From contig CAJBLW010000187.1 of NCBI GenBank assembly GCA_903953985.1, positions 1-9,080 on the forward strand: a stretch of 9,080 bases of DNA, in the 5' to 3' direction. Under the pieces are notes generated by a model. That model was not told where the DNA came from. It saw nothing but the letters and a program-made list of their open reading frames with translations, and made no database searches. This document shows positions 5,570-9,080 of the stretch, in pieces. The first letter of the stretch is position 1; the number at the start of each line of letters is the position of its first letter. A program made the translations under genes and the position numbers. Source of the stretch: an uncultured Burkholderiales bacterium. GTDB lineage: Bacteria > Pseudomonadota > Gammaproteobacteria > Burkholderiales > Burkholderiaceae_C.

Positions 5570-7072
5570 TCAGGTCACTGCAACCTGTAAAACCCATTCT
5601 GTCTTTTGCCAAGCGTTCTTTTCTTCGCGCAGCAAGTGAGCCGATTGGGGCCAGAGTTCGGCCCAGTCGCTGTCCATCTGAAGGCTGGCGGTGCGCCTGT
5701 CCACATCGCACTGGATGTGCAAGCCCGACAAATCCGGGTCGCGCCGGGCATGGCACAAGATAACCGCCAGGCGCAGCGCCATGAGTTGCTGCACAAATCG
5801 GGTGCTTTGCAGTTCGGCTTCGAGCTTGCGCAGCTTGCCCCGGTGACCCAGCACCAATTGGCTCAGGCGATGTAGCTCGTCCAGGGTAAAGCCGGGCAGG
5901 TCGGTGTTGTCCAGGATGTAGGCGCCATGCTTGTGGTAATCACTGTGCGAGATGCGCATGCCGGTTTCGTGCAGCTGGCAGGCCCAGTGCAGTTTTTGCA
6001 AATGGCGTTGGCGTTCGTTTTGGGGCTGGTCGGCCCCCGACCCAATCATGGCTTCCAGCAGGCCCTGTGCTGTACGCGAGACCCGATCGGCCTGCTGGGC
6101 ATCGGTGCCAAAGCGTTGGGCCAACCAGCTGACCATGGACGAGCGGACATCCTGGGGGCTTTCACGGTCGATCAGGTCGTACAGCGCTCCATGGCGCAGG
6201 GCCCCTTGCGCGGCATCCATCTCATCGATTTGCAGCAAATCAAACACGGCTTGCAAAACCGCCAGACCGCCACCGATGACGGGTTTGCGGTCTTCCTTGA
6301 CGCCTTCCAGGCGCAGGTTGTCCAGCTTTTGGGCCTTGAGCAAACGCTCTTTGAGCCAGCTCAGTCCGTCGCGTGTGACACGCCCCTCGGGCCAGCCGGC
6401 TTGGGTCAAGATATCGGACACCGCGCCCACTGTGCCCGAGGAGCCGTAGCACTTGTCCCAGTGCTGGCGGTTGAAGAGGATGTGGGCCTCGTCGAGCACC
6501 GCCAGGGCCGCGATCTCGGCGGCCTTGAAGGCTTGGGGAGTCCACAGACCATCGGGAAAATATTTCATGGACCAGCCCACGCTGCCCACACGGTAAGACT
6601 CCAGCGTACTGGCGGTGACGTGCTGGCCCAAAATCATTTCGGTTGAGCGCCCGCCGATGTCCACCACCAAGCGCCGCTCATCCGACTGTGGCAGCAGGTG
6701 CGACACGCCCAGGTAAATGAGTCGGGCTTCTTCGCGCCCGGCAATCACCTCGATCGGAAAGCCCAAAATCTGTCTGGCCTTGACCAAAAAAACATCCCGG
6801 TTCCGGGCCTCGCGCAAGGTTTGGGTCGCCACAGCCCGGACTTGTTGGGGCTGGAAGCCCGCAATCCGTTCGCCAAAGCGTGCCAGGCATTCCCAGCCCC
6901 TTGCCATGGCGTCCTCGCTCAGGTTGCGTTCGCTGTCAAGGCCGCTGCCTTGGCGCACGGTTTCCTTGATGTATTCCACGCGCCGCAGCTGGCCTGCATC
7001 CATCTGTCCGATCTCAAGGCGAAAACTGTTGGAGCCCAGGTCAATGGCGGCGTAAAGGGAATGGGGTTGCAT
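5570..7072 (-). CDS. ppx: Exopolyphosphatase (Ppx/GppA family)
   Basis: A protein of 500 aa, which releases orthophosphate from the ends of polyphosphate, so it opposes ppk. The ASKHA-type ATPase fold is clear: AAIDLGSNSFRLEI (8-21, phosphate-1 loop), VATQTLREARNRD (81-93), AGREEARLIYLG (111-122) with the conserved catalytic-region glutamates E114/E115, VVDIGGRSTEMI (136-147, second phosphate loop) and GSSGTVGA (210-217). The C-terminal part from about 310 is the HD-like helical domain, with HWACQLHETG (362-371) and SHSDYHKHGAYIL (375-387). Start: ATG 7072 puts the first phosphate loop at residue 8, as usual; the frame is open to 7174, but that extension runs through the Pho box and is not conserved-looking. 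GppA (pppGpp phosphatase) activity is possible because the families overlap. It is transcribed away from its candidate Pho box. Confidence 0.94.
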   Translation of the reverse strand: MQPHSLYAAIDLGSNSFRLEIGQMDAGQLRRVEYIKETVRQGSGLDSERNLSEDAMARGWECLARFGERIAGFQPQQVRAVATQTLREARNRDVFLVKARQILGFPIEVIAGREEARLIYLGVSHLLPQSDERRLVVDIGGRSTEMILGQHVTASTLESYRVGSVGWSMKYFPDGLWTPQAFKAAEIAALAVLDEAHILFNRQHWDKCYGSSGTVGAVSDILTQAGWPEGRVTRDGLSWLKERLLKAQKLDNLRLEGVKEDRKPVIGGGLAVLQAVFDLLQIDEMDAAQGALRHGALYDLIDRESPQDVRSSMVSWLAQRFGTDAQQADRVSRTAQGLLEAMIGSGADQPQNERQRHLQKLHWACQLHETGMRISHSDYHKHGAYILDNTDLPGFTLDELHRLSQLVLGHRGKLRKLEAELQSTRFVQQLMALRLAVILCHARRDPDLSGLHIQCDVDRRTASLQMDSDWAELWPQSAHLLREEKNAWQKTEWVLQVAVT

Positions 7073-7105
7073 GGCGTAGACGGAAAGCGAGGGCGATTCA
7101 GCAAA

Positions 7106-7145
7106 ATGATGATTATGTGACTGGATTGTGAAGATCCGATGACAT
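7106..7145 (-). promoter_or_regulatory. ppx: Candidate four-unit Pho box and -10 element upstream of ppx
   Basis: On the minus strand four 7-base units lie at exact 11-base steps: ATGTCAT (7145-7139), TCTTCAC (7134-7128), CAGTCAC (7123-7117) and TCATCAT (7112-7106). All four end in TCAY, the conserved half of the PhoB site CTGTCAY; the first and third match at six of seven. CATAAT (7117-7112), five of six to TATAAT, lies ten bases after the second unit, the spacing expected at PhoB-activated promoters. The last two units overlap or follow the -10. Transcription would begin near 7105, with a leader of about 33 bases. Confidence 0.7.
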
Positions 7146-7184
7146 GGGTCTTTGCCGTGCAGGTTGCCAGGCACAGGATGGACC

Positions 7185-7199
7185 CCGGGTCAAGCCCGG
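7185..7199. repeat. GC-rich palindrome at the arsR 3' end, resembles a dispersed intergenic repeat
   Basis: CCGGG (7185-7189), loop TCAAG, CCCGG (7195-7199) form a perfect five-pair stem that contains the arsR stop codon in its loop. The wording CCGGGTCAAGCCCGG is familiar to me as the core of short palindromic elements scattered between genes in many proteobacteria. It is followed on the minus strand by no T-run, so it is not a clear intrinsic terminator, although it is placed where arsR transcription could end before ppx. Confidence 0.42.
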
Positions 7200-7588
7200 T
7201 GCGACACCATACCGGTCTGGCGCGGTGGCACCACTTCAGCCTGCGGACACATCACGTTGAGCGCATCTCCGCAGGGCACGCCCTGGCAGCAGTGCGCAGT
7301 CAAAAAGTCCATCAGGCTTTGCATGGCGCCCAGGTCGGCGCGGTAGCGTAAAAAACGCCCTTCACGCTGCACGCTGACCAAGGCCGCGTGGTGCAATTCC
7401 TTGAGGTGAAACGACAGCGTGTTGGCAGGAATGTCGAGCGCCGCTGACAGCTGCCCGGGCTGAATGCCCTCGGGCCCCGTGCCCACGATGGCACGAAAGA
7501 CTTTCAGGCGCGAGCTTTGCGCCAAAGCCGCCAAGGCCTTGACGGCCACGTCCTCGTCCATGGCTCTGAACAAAGAAACGGGGTTCAT
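7190..7588 (-). CDS. arsR: ArsR/SmtB-family arsenic-responsive repressor
   Basis: A protein of 132 aa with the winged-helix fold of ArsR/SmtB repressors: helix-turn-helix GQLSAALDIPANTLSFHLKE (45-64), then the wing VSVQREGRFLRYRAD (71-85). The usual ArsR inducer site CVC in the DNA-reading helix is absent. Instead the C-terminal helix has a cysteine cluster, HCCQGVPC (C100, C101, C106), and a further C114. This resembles the CC-plus-C As(III) site of the Acidithiobacillus ferrooxidans ArsR type. Start: ATG 7588 overlaps the arsJ stop (ATGA); the frame is open to 7702 inside arsJ, and M10 at 7561 is a less likely start. It is the last visible gene of the gap-arsJ-arsR operon and would repress that operon from a promoter beyond the window. 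The final residues run into a palindromic repeat. Confidence 0.88.
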   Translation of the reverse strand: MNPVSLFRAMDEDVAVKALAALAQSSRLKVFRAIVGTGPEGIQPGQLSAALDIPANTLSFHLKELHHAALVSVQREGRFLRYRADLGAMQSLMDFLTAHCCQGVPCGDALNVMCPQAEVVPPRQTGMVSHRA

Positions 7589-8829
7589 GGTGTGGCCTCG
7601 TTTGAAGGGGTGAGCAATCCCATGGGCAAACGCAGCGTGGCCAGCCAGCACAAAAGCAGCATCAAAGCCGAGCCCAAGAGTGCGTACATCAACCCGCCCC
7701 ATTGGTAGAGCAAGCCCGACAGCAGCGTGCCCATGAAGCGGCCCAGTGCATTGGCTGCGTAATAAAAACCCACGTCTTCCGCTGCTTTTTCAGAGCCTGC
7801 ATAGGCCAGCACCAAGTAGCTGTGTACCGACGAGTTGATGGCAAAAGCAAAGCCAAACAGGCTCAGACCCCCCACCACCCACCATTGCAGCTGCGGCGCT
7901 TGCCAATACATGGCTGCTGCGATGCCCAGCGGTATGAATGAGAGCACCGCCGACCACCAACGGGCTGCAGGCACTTCGCGGCTCAGTCCATCGGCGCTAC
8001 GCCGCACCAGTTGCGGGGCCATGGCTTGCACCAGGCCGTAGCCAATGGTCCACGCCGCCAAAAAGCCGCCCACCATGGTGAAAGTCCAGCCCACCGAGTA
8101 CAAAAACACCGGCACACCCACCACAAACCACACGTCACGCGCACCAAACAAGGCCACGCGGGCGGCGGCCAGTGCGTTGATGCCTGGGTTTTTGGCAAAC
8201 AACTCTTTGGCCGAGCTTGAAGGCTTGCTCTTGCCCATCATGGGCGGCAAGCTGCTCACCACGCCGATCAGCACCAAAGCCAAGAGGCCCGACATGGCCC
8301 ACAGCGAGCCCTGAAAACCCAGCGTCTCCAGCAGCAAACCACCCAGAAAAAACCCAAAGCCCTTCATGGCATTTTTGCTGCCGGTGAACCAGGCCACCCA
8401 CTTGAACAGCTGACCGTTACCTTGGTCCTTCGCTTGGGCTTGTGTGATCTTGATGGCCGATTTGCTGGCGGTTTTGGTCAGGTCTTTGGCCACGCCACAC
8501 ACCCCTTGAGCCAGCACTACCCAAGCCACCGACATGGCGGCAGTCCAATCGGGTTGCAGAGCCGAGAGCAAACCAAAGCCGATGATCTGCGTGACCAAGC
8601 CCACGGTGAGCATGCGGGCAATGCCATAGCGCGTGGCCAGCCAGCCGCCGATCAGGTTGGCCAGCACGCCCGCGCCTTCGTACAGCAAAAACAAAAAGGC
8701 CAAGGTGAACGGCGAGTAACCCAGCTTGTAAAAGTGCAGCAGCACCAACATGCGCAAAGCGCCGTCGGTCAGGGTGAATCCCCAATAGGCTGCGGTGACG
8801 ATGCCGTAGTGGCGTTCAGCAGCATTCAT
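7585..8829 (-). CDS. arsJ: ArsJ, MFS exporter of 1-arseno-3-phosphoglycerate
   Basis: A protein of 414 aa with about ten to twelve hydrophobic membrane segments and major-facilitator character. Features fitting ArsJ: YWGFTLTDGALRMLVLLHFY (15-34) in the first membrane segment, the cytoplasmic-loop signature GVAKDLTKTASKSAIKI (112-128), and a central loop near 195-215 (PPMMGKSKPSSSAKEL). ArsJ exports the unstable product that GAPDH makes when it uses arsenate in place of phosphate, giving arsenate resistance without reduction to arsenite. Its start ATG lies one base after the stop of the GAPDH gene and its stop overlaps arsR, so the three are coupled. There is no strong Shine-Dalgarno, which fits translation by coupling. 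The partner GAPDH next door makes the identification firm. Confidence 0.93.
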   Translation of the reverse strand: MNAAERHYGIVTAAYWGFTLTDGALRMLVLLHFYKLGYSPFTLAFLFLLYEGAGVLANLIGGWLATRYGIARMLTVGLVTQIIGFGLLSALQPDWTAAMSVAWVVLAQGVCGVAKDLTKTASKSAIKITQAQAKDQGNGQLFKWVAWFTGSKNAMKGFGFFLGGLLLETLGFQGSLWAMSGLLALVLIGVVSSLPPMMGKSKPSSSAKELFAKNPGINALAAARVALFGARDVWFVVGVPVFLYSVGWTFTMVGGFLAAWTIGYGLVQAMAPQLVRRSADGLSREVPAARWWSAVLSFIPLGIAAAMYWQAPQLQWWVVGGLSLFGFAFAINSSVHSYLVLAYAGSEKAAEDVGFYYAANALGRFMGTLLSGLLYQWGGLMYALLGSALMLLLCWLATLRLPMGLLTPSNEATP

Positions 8830-8830
8830 C

Positions 8831-9080
8831 TCAGATGCCGACGTCGTTCATGTGGCAAGCCAGGTCCACCATGCGGCAGGCGTAGCCCATTTCGTTGTCG
8901 TACCAAGCGTAAATTTTCAGCAATGTGCCGTCGGTGACCAGGGTGGACAACGCATCCACAATGGCGCTGCGGGTGTCGCGGGCGTAATCGACGCTGACCA
9001 AGGGGCGCTCCTCGTAACCCAAGATACCGGCCAAGGGCCCTTGGGCCGCAGCAGCAAACAAAGCGTTGACCTCTTCGGCG
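8831..9080 (-). CDS. gap: ArsJ-associated glyceraldehyde-3-phosphate dehydrogenase, C-terminal part only
   Basis: The frame runs off the window edge on the minus strand, so only about 82 residues remain and the true start is outside; the TTG at 9061 is an internal leucine. Seen: EEVNALFAAAAQGPL, then GILGYEERPLVSVDY and, near the end, YAWYDNEMGYACRMVDLA, the conserved C-terminal catalytic-domain blocks of GAPDH. The catalytic cysteine and NAD-binding domain are outside the window. Position directly before arsJ marks it as the dedicated copy that forms 1-arseno-3-phosphoglycerate from arsenate and glyceraldehyde-3-phosphate, rather than the main glycolytic enzyme. That assignment rests on context. 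Confidence 0.9.
   Translation of the reverse strand, partial: AEEVNALFAAAAQGPLAGILGYEERPLVSVDYARDTRSAIVDALSTLVTDGTLLKIYAWYDNEMGYACRMVDLACHMNDVGI

Noticed and set aside
5927..6646. Open frame of 239 codons on the plus strand opposite ppx
   Set aside because: Antisense to conserved Ppx sequence, no domain recognised and no ribosome site; a shadow of third-position GC bias.
7073..7174. N-terminal extension of ppx to the start at 7174
   Set aside because: It would place 34 non-family residues before the first phosphate loop and translate through the Pho box and -10; ATG 7072 gives the normal family start.

Overview
The window (about 60% GC, dense, short intergenic gaps, many 4-bp stop/start overlaps) looks like chromosome from a betaproteobacterium of the order Burkholderiales. 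A Comamonadaceae-like genome is my best guess from the protein flavour and the ppk-sixA-ppx neighbourhood. No rRNA, tRNA, CRISPR array, insertion sequence or phage gene is visible. No stretch longer than about 120 bases lacks a gene.

Layout. (1) 2-2297, plus strand: a translationally coupled lipid cassette. It holds the 3' end of an OlsB-like ornithine-lipid N-acyltransferase, a calcineurin-type phosphoesterase of the LpxH/PlcP group, and a GT4-type glycosyltransferase of the Agt kind. The PlcP-Agt pair is known from phosphate-starved bacteria, where it replaces phospholipids with phosphorus-free glycolipids; ornithine lipids serve the same purpose. (2) 2299-4920, plus strand: polyphosphate kinase ppk followed by a SixA-type histidine phosphatase, behind a candidate three-unit Pho box. 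(3) 4942-7145, minus strand: exopolyphosphatase ppx behind a candidate four-unit Pho box, then an unnamed small protein joining a histone-H1-like Lys/Ala/Pro tail to a ribbon-helix-helix-like domain. The small gene's promoter carries a perfect 7-11-7 inverted repeat. (4) 7190-9080, minus strand: an arsenate detoxification operon made of the 3' end of an ArsJ-associated GAPDH, arsJ, and an ArsR/SmtB repressor, all coupled.

How it fits together. Nearly everything concerns phosphate or its toxic analogue. Under phosphate limitation PhoB would switch on lipid replacement and polyphosphate turnover. Arsenate enters through phosphate transporters, and the GAPDH/ArsJ pair removes it as 1-arseno-3-phosphoglycerate. 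The individual enzymes belong to known families. The least described parts are the H1-tail/RHH protein sitting among polyphosphate genes, its operator-like dyad, and the two Pho boxes that would put polyphosphate synthesis and degradation under the same signal. Gene calls rest on recognised motifs read from the translations; promoter, operator and regulon statements are inferences from sequence pattern.
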